DNA of 37,195 nt from DATAVB01 sp040414495 (GTDB taxonomy: Bacteria; Actinomycetota; Actinomycetes; Mycobacteriales; QHCD01). Under the pieces are notes generated by a model that searched no databases, had not been told where the DNA came from, and saw only the letters and a program-made list of their open reading frames with translations. The DNA lies in the NCBI GenBank assembly GCA_040414495.1, contig JBEDUI010000027.1:1-37195 (forward strand). Direction: 5' to 3'. This document shows positions 30,951-37,195 of this stretch, piece after piece. Each line of letters starts with the position of its first letter. The stretch's first letter is position 1. A program made the position numbers and the translations under genes.

Positions 30951-32009
30951 ATGGCTGCACCAGTGCGGTTCGCGGTAATTGGACTCGATCACTGGTACTC
31001 GGCGATTCCGCTTGTACGCGCGCTGGCGAGCCGGCCGGATACCGAGTTGGTAGGAATCTGTGATGCGAATATCGACCGGGCCAGGGAAGTCGCGGCCCAG
31101 GTCGGTCTGGACCGGGTGACCGACAACGCGCAGGACCTCCTGGACGATGCGCAGGTCCAGGCAATCGCCAGCTTCGTCAGCGTAGATGCGAATCCGGCCA
31201 TGTGTGTCGCAGCGGCCAAGGCTGGAAAGCACATTCTGTCCATCAAGCCGTTGGCCCGAACGTTGCCGGAAGCCGACCAGATTGTGGCCGCCGTTCGCGA
31301 GGCGGGCGTGGTATTCGTACCGGCCGAATCCCGAATGCGTGAATCGGCGCAGAACAAAAAGCTTTACGAATGGGTTCGTTCGGGCACGCTCGGGCGAATC
31401 GTCAATGCGACCCTCAGCCTGAATGGCGGGTTGCCGCACGGTTGGCCGGGCCAGGACGATCCGGGCTGGTTCATCGATCCGGACCGGGCGCCTGGCGGCG
31501 CGTGGATTGACCACAGCATTTATCAGATCGACCTGATGCGGTGGCTACTCGGCGAAGAGGTCAAGGCGATCAGCGGTCGCACCGGCAATATGTTGCACAA
31601 AGATCTGGGCGTCGAGGATTACGGGCACGCGATCGTCGAATTCACCGGCGGCGCAATTGCTACGGTCGAGGACACCTGGACGTCGCCGACCGGTGCACAC
31701 CGGGTCACGACCAGCCTGGTCGGTACCAAGGGTTCGGTCGCGGTGGACAGTCTCACCGGAAATCTTTCTCTGTTCGGGCCGGGCGGTCCGCTGCCGGGTT
31801 GGGTGCACGGCCGTACGCCCGGCAGTGATGTCGACGGTCTGGATGGAATGCTGGCCGCAATTGCCGGAACGGCCGAACCGATCGCCACGGTCGAGGACGC
31901 TTGGGAAAACCTTTCGGCGTGCGTGGCGTTTTATCAGGCCAGCGCCTCCGGCCAGATGGTCGAACCAGCTCATCTGGCAGTCCGTAAAAACGTGGGGAGC
32001 GACGAATGA
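30951..32009 (+). CDS. Gfo/Idh/MocA-family oxidoreductase with altered motifs
   Basis: 352 residues from the ATG at 30951, with GGGAGGG upstream. The fold is clear: an N-terminal Rossmann domain (about 5-120) and a C-terminal alpha/beta domain. Several usual residues differ. The nucleotide loop reads IGLDHWYS instead of GxGxxG. The EKP motif reads SIKPLA, keeping Lys but losing Glu. The helix that normally carries D..G..H..D reads WIDHSIYQIDLM. The partner gene overlaps by ATGA, so this may be a divergent partner subunit or bind a different cofactor. Substrates in the family are sugars, inositols and related polyols; none can be assigned here. Confidence 0.82.
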   Translation: MAAPVRFAVIGLDHWYSAIPLVRALASRPDTELVGICDANIDRAREVAAQVGLDRVTDNAQDLLDDAQVQAIASFVSVDANPAMCVAAAKAGKHILSIKPLARTLPEADQIVAAVREAGVVFVPAESRMRESAQNKKLYEWVRSGTLGRIVNATLSLNGGLPHGWPGQDDPGWFIDPDRAPGGAWIDHSIYQIDLMRWLLGEEVKAISGRTGNMLHKDLGVEDYGHAIVEFTGGAIATVEDTWTSPTGAHRVTTSLVGTKGSVAVDSLTGNLSLFGPGGPLPGWVHGRTPGSDVDGLDGMLAAIAGTAEPIATVEDAWENLSACVAFYQASASGQMVEPAHLAVRKNVGSDE

Positions 32010-33121
32010 CCGAAAATCACCGCCCACTTCGGCTCGGCATTCTCGGAGCCGGCACGATTGCCGTCGCGGGTTACGGTGTCCTGCCCAATCTGAAGCACAT
32101 TCAGGACAAGGCCGAGTTGGTGGCGGTGGCCGACCCGTCCAGCGAACGAGCCAAGCAGGCATCGGGCGATTTCGGAATCCCCGAGGTATACCAGGATCTT
32201 GAGCAGATGCTCGAGGGTGCCGAGATCGATGCCGTAGTCAACCTCACCCCGATCACATTTCACGGCGAAACATCACTGCGGATCGTACAAAGTGGTAAGC
32301 ACCTGGTTTCCGAAAAGCCGCTCGGCTCCACAATGGACGAAGCCGACGCGATCATCGAAACGGCTGCGGCGAACAACGTACAGATTGTCTGCGCGCCGCC
32401 GGACATGCTGCAGCCGCCGTATTACGAAGCGCGCCGGCTGATCGAGGCCGGAACGATCGGCAAGGTGGCATTCGCCCGGGTGCGCAGCTCGCACGCCGGT
32501 CCGGGCGGCGGACCCAGTGGCTGGCCGCTGGATCCGACCTGGTTCTACCAGGAAGGGTCCGGACCGCTGCTGGACATGGGGGTGTATGGCATCCACGAGA
32601 TCACCGGCATCCTCGGCCCGGCCAAGCGGGTGACCGCGTTCAGTGGGATCACCGAGCCGATCCGCGTCGTGCGCGGCGGCCCGTTCAAAGGCAAGGAGAT
32701 CGAGGTCACCGCCGACGACAACTCGCTGTTCATGCTCGACTTCGGTGGGTCGACGTTCGCGGTGGTGGATGGCACGTTCAACGTGCACGCGGCCCGCAGC
32801 CCCAAGGTCGAGATCTTCGGCCGGCAGGGCGCGATGAACATTTACGACCCGCGCGGCGACGAGCCGGTCGAGGTGTACCGGACCGACATCGCGCCCGATG
32901 TGGACGGTTGGCTCGCGCCGAGCCATTGGCCGGCGCTGCACGACGCCTGGGTGGACAAGCTGCAGCGGGCCATCCTGGTCGACCATCTCGCTGACTGCGT
33001 GCGCGATGGGCGCCATCCGGTGCTGTCGGCAGAGCACGCCCGGCACGCGTTGGAGATCATGCTCGCGGTCACCACGTCGGCCCGCCAGGGTCGGGTGGTG
33101 GAGTTGAGCACCACGTTCTAG
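32006..33121 (+). CDS. Gfo/Idh/MocA-family oxidoreductase
   Basis: 371 residues. The dinucleotide loop GILGAGTIA, the catalytic-lysine motif SEKPLGS and the C-terminal-domain helix LLDMGVYGIHEITGILG are all present, so this copy looks like an active NAD(P)-dependent dehydrogenase. The C-terminal domain contains the segment GGPFKGKEIEV, typical of dehydrogenases acting on carbohydrates. The ATG overlaps the stop of the preceding family member (ATGA). The two proteins are distant relatives rather than recent duplicates. No transporter or sugar hydrolase gene is adjacent, so the pathway is unknown. Confidence 0.87.
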   Translation: MTENHRPLRLGILGAGTIAVAGYGVLPNLKHIQDKAELVAVADPSSERAKQASGDFGIPEVYQDLEQMLEGAEIDAVVNLTPITFHGETSLRIVQSGKHLVSEKPLGSTMDEADAIIETAAANNVQIVCAPPDMLQPPYYEARRLIEAGTIGKVAFARVRSSHAGPGGGPSGWPLDPTWFYQEGSGPLLDMGVYGIHEITGILGPAKRVTAFSGITEPIRVVRGGPFKGKEIEVTADDNSLFMLDFGGSTFAVVDGTFNVHAARSPKVEIFGRQGAMNIYDPRGDEPVEVYRTDIAPDVDGWLAPSHWPALHDAWVDKLQRAILVDHLADCVRDGRHPVLSAEHARHALEIMLAVTTSARQGRVVELSTTF

Positions 33122-33242
33122 CTGGCGAGCCCCGCCCGGCCGTGCCGCGCCTTCCCCCAGGGCCCGGCATGCGCCTGGCGGGGCACCCCTGCGCTCCAGG
33201 TACCCTGCTTGCGTCTGACTAGCTCGAGCAAGGAGCACACCC

Positions 33243-33473
33243 GTGGCGCGCGTCGTCGTTGATGTCATGCTCAAGCCCGAGATTCTCGATCCGCAGGGCC
33301 AGGCGATCGTCCAGGCGCTGCCCCGACTCGGCTTCAACGGCGTCACTGATGTGCGCGCCGGCAAGCATTTCGTCCTGGATTTTCCGGGCGAGGTGGACGA
33401 GAAGACGGTCCAGGAAATCGCCGATACGTTGCTGGCGAATCCCGTGATCGAAGACTTCGAGATCCACTCGTGA
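33243..33473 (+). CDS. purS: Phosphoribosylformylglycinamidine synthase subunit PurS
   Basis: 76 residues, usual for PurS. The GTG at 33243 is preceded by AAGGAG. Family landmarks are VDVMLKPEILDPQGQAI, GFNGVTDVRAGKHF and a C-terminal NPVIEDFEI. PurS is the small subunit that bridges PurL and PurQ in the three-part FGAM synthase and helps pass ammonia between them. TACCCT near 33200 is a candidate -10. An 8-bp inverted repeat GCCCCGCC/GGCGGGGC (about 33128-33184) between the Gfo/Idh stop and this gene may terminate the upstream operon. Confidence 0.95.
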   Translation: MARVVVDVMLKPEILDPQGQAIVQALPRLGFNGVTDVRAGKHFVLDFPGEVDEKTVQEIADTLLANPVIEDFEIHS

Positions 33474-33516
33474 GCCTCGTCCGTACCGCTGTCCGTACTG
33501 CTGGATGGTGTCGCTC

Positions 33517-34197
33517 GTGAGCAAACCCAAGGTCGGGGTCGTGACGTTCCCCGGTTCGCTGGATGACCGCGATGCGCAGCGGGCGGTCCGGGCCGCCGGT
33601 GGCGAGCCGGTCGCGCTCTGGCACGCCGACGCCGACCTGCACGGTGTCGATGCGGTCGTATTGCCGGGCGGGTTCTCGTACGGCGACTACCTGCGGGCCG
33701 GCGCTATTGCCCGGTTCGCTCCGGTGATGGGGTTGGTGATCTCCGGTGCCCGCGCCGGTCTGCCGGTGCTCGGCATCTGCAACGGGTTCCAGGTCCTGTG
33801 CGAGGCGCATCTGCTGCCCGGAGCGCTGATTCGTAACGCCGGCCGCCGGTTCGTCTGCACCGACCAGTGGCTGCGGGTGGAACGGGCCGACACCGCGTGG
33901 ACCGGTTCGTACGAGCCCGGCGCGGAGATCGTGATCCCGGTGAAGAACGGCGAGGGTGCCTACGTCGCCGATTCACACACGCTGGACGCATTGGAGGGCG
34001 AGGGCCGGGTGGCGTTCCGCTATCTGCGCGGCAATCCCAACGGTTCGGCCCGCGACATCGCCGGCATCACCAATGAGACCGGCACCGTGGTCGGCTTGAT
34101 GCCGCATCCCGAGCATGCGATCGAGTCGCTGACCGGCCCCGGCGCCGATGGCCTGACGATCTTTTCCTCCCTGCTGAATCGGTTGGTGGCGGCATGA
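33517..34197 (+). CDS. purQ: Phosphoribosylformylglycinamidine synthase subunit PurQ (glutaminase)
   Basis: 226 residues from the GTG at 33517, preceded by GGATGG; an ATG at 33505 would add four residues not usual in the family. PurQ releases ammonia from glutamine for PurL. The class I amidotransferase triad is visible: Cys88 in LGICNGFQ, and His197 with Glu199 in MPHPEHAIE. The start KVGVVTFPGSLDD and the segment VLPGGFSYGDYLRAGAI are typical. The stop TGA overlaps the ATG of a 13-codon minigene that runs exactly to the purL start. Confidence 0.95.
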   Translation: MSKPKVGVVTFPGSLDDRDAQRAVRAAGGEPVALWHADADLHGVDAVVLPGGFSYGDYLRAGAIARFAPVMGLVISGARAGLPVLGICNGFQVLCEAHLLPGALIRNAGRRFVCTDQWLRVERADTAWTGSYEPGAEIVIPVKNGEGAYVADSHTLDALEGEGRVAFRYLRGNPNGSARDIAGITNETGTVVGLMPHPEHAIESLTGPGADGLTIFSSLLNRLVAA

Positions 34198-34235
34198 GTT
34201 CCGTCGACGCACTCGTTTCCGCGGAGGCGGCATGA
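34194..34235 (+). CDS. 13-codon minigene bridging purQ and purL (coupling ORF)
   Basis: ATG (34194-34196) overlaps the purQ stop, and TGA (34233-34235) overlaps the purL ATG (34232-34234). The product would be MSSVDALVSAEAA. The GGAGG that serves purL lies inside it. Both junctions are ATGA, preceded by the same GGCGGC. It may be a true coupling peptide that keeps ribosomes moving from purQ to purL, or a chance result of a small duplication. No homologue is known to me. Confidence 0.4.
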   Translation: MSSVDALVSAEAA

Positions 34236-36457
34236 GTATCGACTCGGTTTCCCGGGCGGCGTCCACACCGGACGAACCGTTGCCGTACGCCGATCTCGGT
34301 GTCAGCAAGGAAGAATACGAACGTATCTGCACGATCCTTGGCCGCCGACCGACCAGTTCCGAGCTGGCGATGTATTCGGTGATGTGGAGCGAACACTGCT
34401 CGTACAAGTCGAGCAAGGTCCACTTGCGACAGTTCGCCCAGAAAGCCCCGAAAAACGAGCGCATGCTCGTCGGTATGGGGGAGAACGCCGGCGTGGTCGA
34501 CGTCGGGAATGGCCTGGCCGTCACGTTCAAGATCGAGTCGCACAACCATCCGTCCTATGTGGAGCCGTACCAGGGTGCGGCCACGGGTGTCGGCGGCATC
34601 GTCCGCGACATTCTGACCATGGGCGCGCGGCCGGTGGCGGTACTGGATCCGTTGCGGTTCGGGCCGGCCGATGCGTCCGACACGGCCCGGGTGTTGCCGG
34701 GTGTGGTGGCCGGTATTGCCGGTTACGGGAACTGCCTCGGTTTGCCGACCATCGGCGGTGAATTGGTCTTTGATCCTTGCTACGCCGGCAATCCGCTGGT
34801 CAACGTGCTGTGTGTCGGCGTCCTGCCGGCCGACGGTGTGAAGTACGCGAAGGCCACCGGCGTCGGCAATATCGTGCTGCTTTTCGGCGCTCGTACCGGC
34901 GGCGACGGCATTGGCGGCGCGTCCGTATTGGCCAGCGCGACCTTTGACGATGAGGGCAAACCGGCCAAGCGACCGAGCGTTCAGGTCGGTGATCCGTTCA
35001 CCGAAAAGCTGCTCATCGAATGCTGTCTGGAGATTTTCGCCGAGGACCTCGTGGTCGGCATCCAGGACCTCGGTGCGGCCGGAATCTCTTGCGCCACAAC
35101 GGAATTGGCCAGTGCCGGTACCGGCGGTATGCGGGTCAATCTGGATACCGTGCCGCTGCGCGACCAGACGCTGGCGCCCGAAGAAATCCTGATGAGCGAA
35201 TCCCAGGAACGGATGTGCGCGGTCGTCGAACCGGCCAAGCTCGACCGTTTCTTGGAAATCTGCGCCAAATGGGGTGTGACCGCGACCGCCATCGGCGAGG
35301 TCACCGACACCGGCCGGCTGGAAATCAGCTGGCGCGGAGAGTCTATTGTGGACGTTCCACCGCGGACGGTGGCGCACGACGGGCCGGTGTACGACCGGCC
35401 GATGCGCCGACCGGCCGACCTCGACGCGCTGCGGGCCGATTCCCCGGACCGGCTCGAACGTCCGACCGACCTGCGGAAAACCCTGCTGCGTATGGTTTCC
35501 GCGCCCAACCTGGCCGGCAAACGCTGGGTCACCGACCAGTACGACCGGTACGTCCAGGGCAATACGGTCCTGGCCCAGCCCGAGGATTCCGGTGTGATCC
35601 GGGTCGATGAGCAGACCGGCCTGGGCGTGGCGGTCGCGGCCGACGGGAACGGCCGCTACACCAGGCTCGACCCGTACCAGGGCACGCAACTTGCCTTGGC
35701 CGAGGCGTACCGCAACGTCGCCGCCACCGGCGCCACACCGATCGCGGTCACCAACTGCCTGAATTACGGCAGCCCAGAGGACCCCGAGGTGATGTGGCAA
35801 TTCGCCGAATCGGTCCGCGGTCTGGCCGACGGGTGCCAGCAACTCGGCACTCCGGTCACCGGCGGCAACGTCAGCTTCTATAACCAGACCGGCACCACGC
35901 CGATCAACCCGACCCCGGTGATCGGGGTATTGGGCTTGATCGACGATGTGGCCCGGCGTACTCCGAGCGAATTCGCCGACGGGGCAAGGATTCTGCTGCT
36001 CGGCGACACCAAGGACGAATTCGGCGGCTCGGAATGGGCGTGGACCGAGTACGGGCATCTCGGCGGTCGTCCGCCCGAGGTTGACCTGGAACGGGAACGG
36101 TTACTGGCCCAGGTACTGGTGGACGGGGCCAAGGACGGCCTGTTGGTCGCCGCGCACGATCTGGCCGACGGCGGATTGGCCCAGGCGCTGGTCGAATCCT
36201 GCCTGGCCGGCGGGGTCGGCGCGCAGGTGTCGTTGACCGGTGATGCGTTTGTCGCGTTGTTTTCCGAGTCGGCCGGCCGGGCCATCGTGGCGGTCAGCGA
36301 CGACCGGTTCGAGCAGCTGTGCGCCGAGCGCGGATTGCTGGTGACCGAAATTGGCGTCGCGACCGGGACCGATCTGAATATCGACGGCGTGCTGAGCGTG
36401 CCGTTGGACGAGCTGCGGGCCGCCCACGAAACCCCGCTGCCGCAGCTGTTCGACTGA
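34232..36457 (+). CDS. purL: Phosphoribosylformylglycinamidine synthase subunit PurL (small type)
   Basis: 741 residues, the small PurL type that needs separate PurS and PurQ. It converts FGAR to FGAM using ATP and ammonia. Motifs are MWSEHCSYKSSK near residue 50, KIESHNHPS (about 92-100), GGIVRDILTMGARP, GARTGGDGIGGAS, DLGAAGISCATTELA, and GGNVSFYNQT near residue 546. The two halves of the internal pseudo-dimer are both present, so it is intact. GGAGG sits just before the ATG. The terminal repeat array begins 36 bp after the stop; no separate terminator is visible between them. Confidence 0.96.
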   Translation: MSIDSVSRAASTPDEPLPYADLGVSKEEYERICTILGRRPTSSELAMYSVMWSEHCSYKSSKVHLRQFAQKAPKNERMLVGMGENAGVVDVGNGLAVTFKIESHNHPSYVEPYQGAATGVGGIVRDILTMGARPVAVLDPLRFGPADASDTARVLPGVVAGIAGYGNCLGLPTIGGELVFDPCYAGNPLVNVLCVGVLPADGVKYAKATGVGNIVLLFGARTGGDGIGGASVLASATFDDEGKPAKRPSVQVGDPFTEKLLIECCLEIFAEDLVVGIQDLGAAGISCATTELASAGTGGMRVNLDTVPLRDQTLAPEEILMSESQERMCAVVEPAKLDRFLEICAKWGVTATAIGEVTDTGRLEISWRGESIVDVPPRTVAHDGPVYDRPMRRPADLDALRADSPDRLERPTDLRKTLLRMVSAPNLAGKRWVTDQYDRYVQGNTVLAQPEDSGVIRVDEQTGLGVAVAADGNGRYTRLDPYQGTQLALAEAYRNVAATGATPIAVTNCLNYGSPEDPEVMWQFAESVRGLADGCQQLGTPVTGGNVSFYNQTGTTPINPTPVIGVLGLIDDVARRTPSEFADGARILLLGDTKDEFGGSEWAWTEYGHLGGRPPEVDLERERLLAQVLVDGAKDGLLVAAHDLADGGLAQALVESCLAGGVGAQVSLTGDAFVALFSESAGRAIVAVSDDRFEQLCAERGLLVTEIGVATGTDLNIDGVLSVPLDELRAAHETPLPQLFD

Positions 36458-36493
36458 CAATCAAACTCGGAACACCACTGGTCGGTGCTTATC

Positions 36494-37078
36494 TGCAGCG
36501 AGCGTGACATCAGGGTGGGGTCGGCGGGTCTGCGTCGGTGCTTATCTGCAGCGAGCGTGACATCTGCGTCGGGTCGGCGGGCCTGCGTCGGCGTTTATTG
36601 CACCGAGCGTGACGTCAGGGCGGTTTTCTCGCGCAACTCTGGCCCGCACTGCAGCGAGCGTGACGTCACGGCTGATTGACCGGCCTCGCGACAAGTCCTC
36701 CTGCAGCGACCGTGATAGCAGGGTTGCCTGGCTGGCTCCGGCACCGCGTTCACTGCAGCGAGCGTGACATCTGTGTCGGGTCGGCGGGCCTGCGTCGGAC
36801 TCTGTTGCAGCGAGCGTGATACCAGGGCGGTTTTCTCGCGCAACTCTGGCCCGCCCTGCAGCGAGCGTGACGTCACGGCTGGTTGACCGGCCTCGCGACA
36901 ACTCCTACTGCAGCGACCGTGACGGCAGGGTTGCCTGGCTGGCTCCGCCCCCGCGTTCACTGCAGCGAGCGTGACATCACTGTCGGGTCGCCTGGTCTGC
37001 GTTGGCCTTATTTGCAGCGAGCGTTACGTCAGTGCGGCGACTTCATGATCAACTCGCACTGATGTCACCGTCGCTGCA
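36494..37078. repeat. Higher-order tandem array: 11 direct units of about 52 bp plus one inverted unit
   Basis: Cores matching TGCAGCGAGCGTGACRTCA start at 36494, 36547, 36599, 36650, 36702, 36754, 36806, 36857, 36909, 36961 and 37013 (steps 51-53). The 34-bp stretches between cores fall into types that repeat in order: units at 36547, 36599, 36650 and 36702 recur at 36754, 36806, 36857 and 36909, a 207-bp higher-order period. The last unit is an inverted core at 37061-37078. Several cores contain the palindrome TGACGTCA. The whole array follows purL directly and contains no credible gene. Confidence 0.9.
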
Positions 37079-37195
37079 GCCGCAACCGCAACCGCAACCG
37101 CAGCCGCAGCCGCAGCCGCAACCGCAACCGCAACCGCAACCGCAGCCGCAGCCGCAGCCGCAGCGCGCTGCGAACGGCACTCGCGCCACAGCGGC
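37062..37195 (+). CDS. Possible start of a Gln-Pro-repeat protein (runs off window; doubtful)
   Basis: An ATG at 37062, inside the inverted array unit, opens a frame reading MSPSL, then fourteen Gln-Pro pairs, Gln, then RAANGTRATA to the window end with no stop. The CAA/CAG changes in the tract are silent in this frame. That does not prove coding, because the complementary frame (CGG TTG/CTG, Arg-Leu) is also unchanged by them. No Shine-Dalgarno is visible. It could equally be non-coding microsatellite DNA. Confidence 0.2.
   Translation, partial: MSPSLQPQPQPQPQPQPQPQPQPQPQPQPQPQPQRAANGTRATA
37077..37163. repeat. Hexanucleotide microsatellite (CAGCCG/CAACCG)14
   Basis: Fourteen 6-bp copies run from 37077 to 37160, followed by CAG. 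The third base alternates in blocks (1 G, 3 A, 3 G, 4 A, 3 G), which suggests block-wise expansion of triplet-copy segments. It touches the inverted last unit of the array. Confidence 0.9.

Noticed and set aside
36542..36960. Minus-strand frames of about 120 codons within the terminal array
   Set aside because: They encode repeats only because the DNA repeats; the 52-bp unit is not a multiple of three, so no constant peptide unit results, and no start signals exist.
36494..37078. CRISPR array
   Set aside because: The spacers between cores are themselves repeated in order with a 207-bp period, the repeat is short and variable, the last unit is inverted, and no cas gene is nearby.

Overview
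The window is chromosomal DNA of a high-GC Gram-positive bacterium (Actinomycetota). The evidence is GC-rich codon use, many GTG and a few TTG starts, Rpf-type muralytic proteins behind c-di-AMP (ydaO) riboswitches, LppP/LprE-like lipoproteins, a DUF3151 gene, a SigC-like sigma factor, and many genes whose -10 box sits only 6 nt from the start codon (leaderless transcripts). I cannot name the genus from the sequence alone.

Layout. 1-3054: end of a histidine-utilisation operon (hutF 3' end, hutI, hutH), translationally coupled. 3055-6726: a small DoxX-like membrane protein (minus) and an ABC ATPase/FtsX permease pair. 6820-9923: a beta-phosphoglucomutase-like HAD protein coupled to a GH65 glycoside phosphorylase. 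9943-13660: a DedA protein (minus), an 830-base gene-free stretch rich in hairpins, a CoA-disulfide-reductase-like flavoprotein, and a fluoroacetate-dehalogenase-like hydrolase (minus). 13667-13898: a MITE-like element with 26-bp inverted termini. 13923-15249: two tandem LppP/LprE-like lipoproteins (minus). 15440-20378: fructose-bisphosphate aldolase, two Rpf-domain cell-wall enzymes each with its own ydaO riboswitch, and DUF3151. 20357-22097: MFS exporter divergent from a CGNR zinc-finger regulator over a shared palindrome. 22411-25552: a protein of unknown function (minus), purA, and a THUMP/SAM methyltransferase. 25823-36457: purine genes purD, purB, purS, purQ, purL, with a SigC-like sigma factor, an L,D-transpeptidase, a zinc-ribbon protein and a pair of Gfo/Idh oxidoreductases placed among them. 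36494-37195: an 11-unit, about 52-bp tandem array with a 207-bp higher-order period, then a CAGCCG/CAACCG hexamer tract.

How the genes fit together. PurA, PurB, PurD, PurS, PurQ and PurL cover much of de novo IMP/AMP synthesis; purC is not visible. The GH65 enzyme and the HAD mutase should feed beta-glucose-1-phosphate into glycolysis. The two riboswitch-controlled muralytic enzymes and the L,D-transpeptidase point to regulated peptidoglycan turnover. The least explained parts are the terminal higher-order repeat array (a similar core motif occurs twice upstream of the L,D-transpeptidase), the hairpin-rich gap, the palindromic repeats, and a 13-codon minigene exactly bridging purQ and purL.
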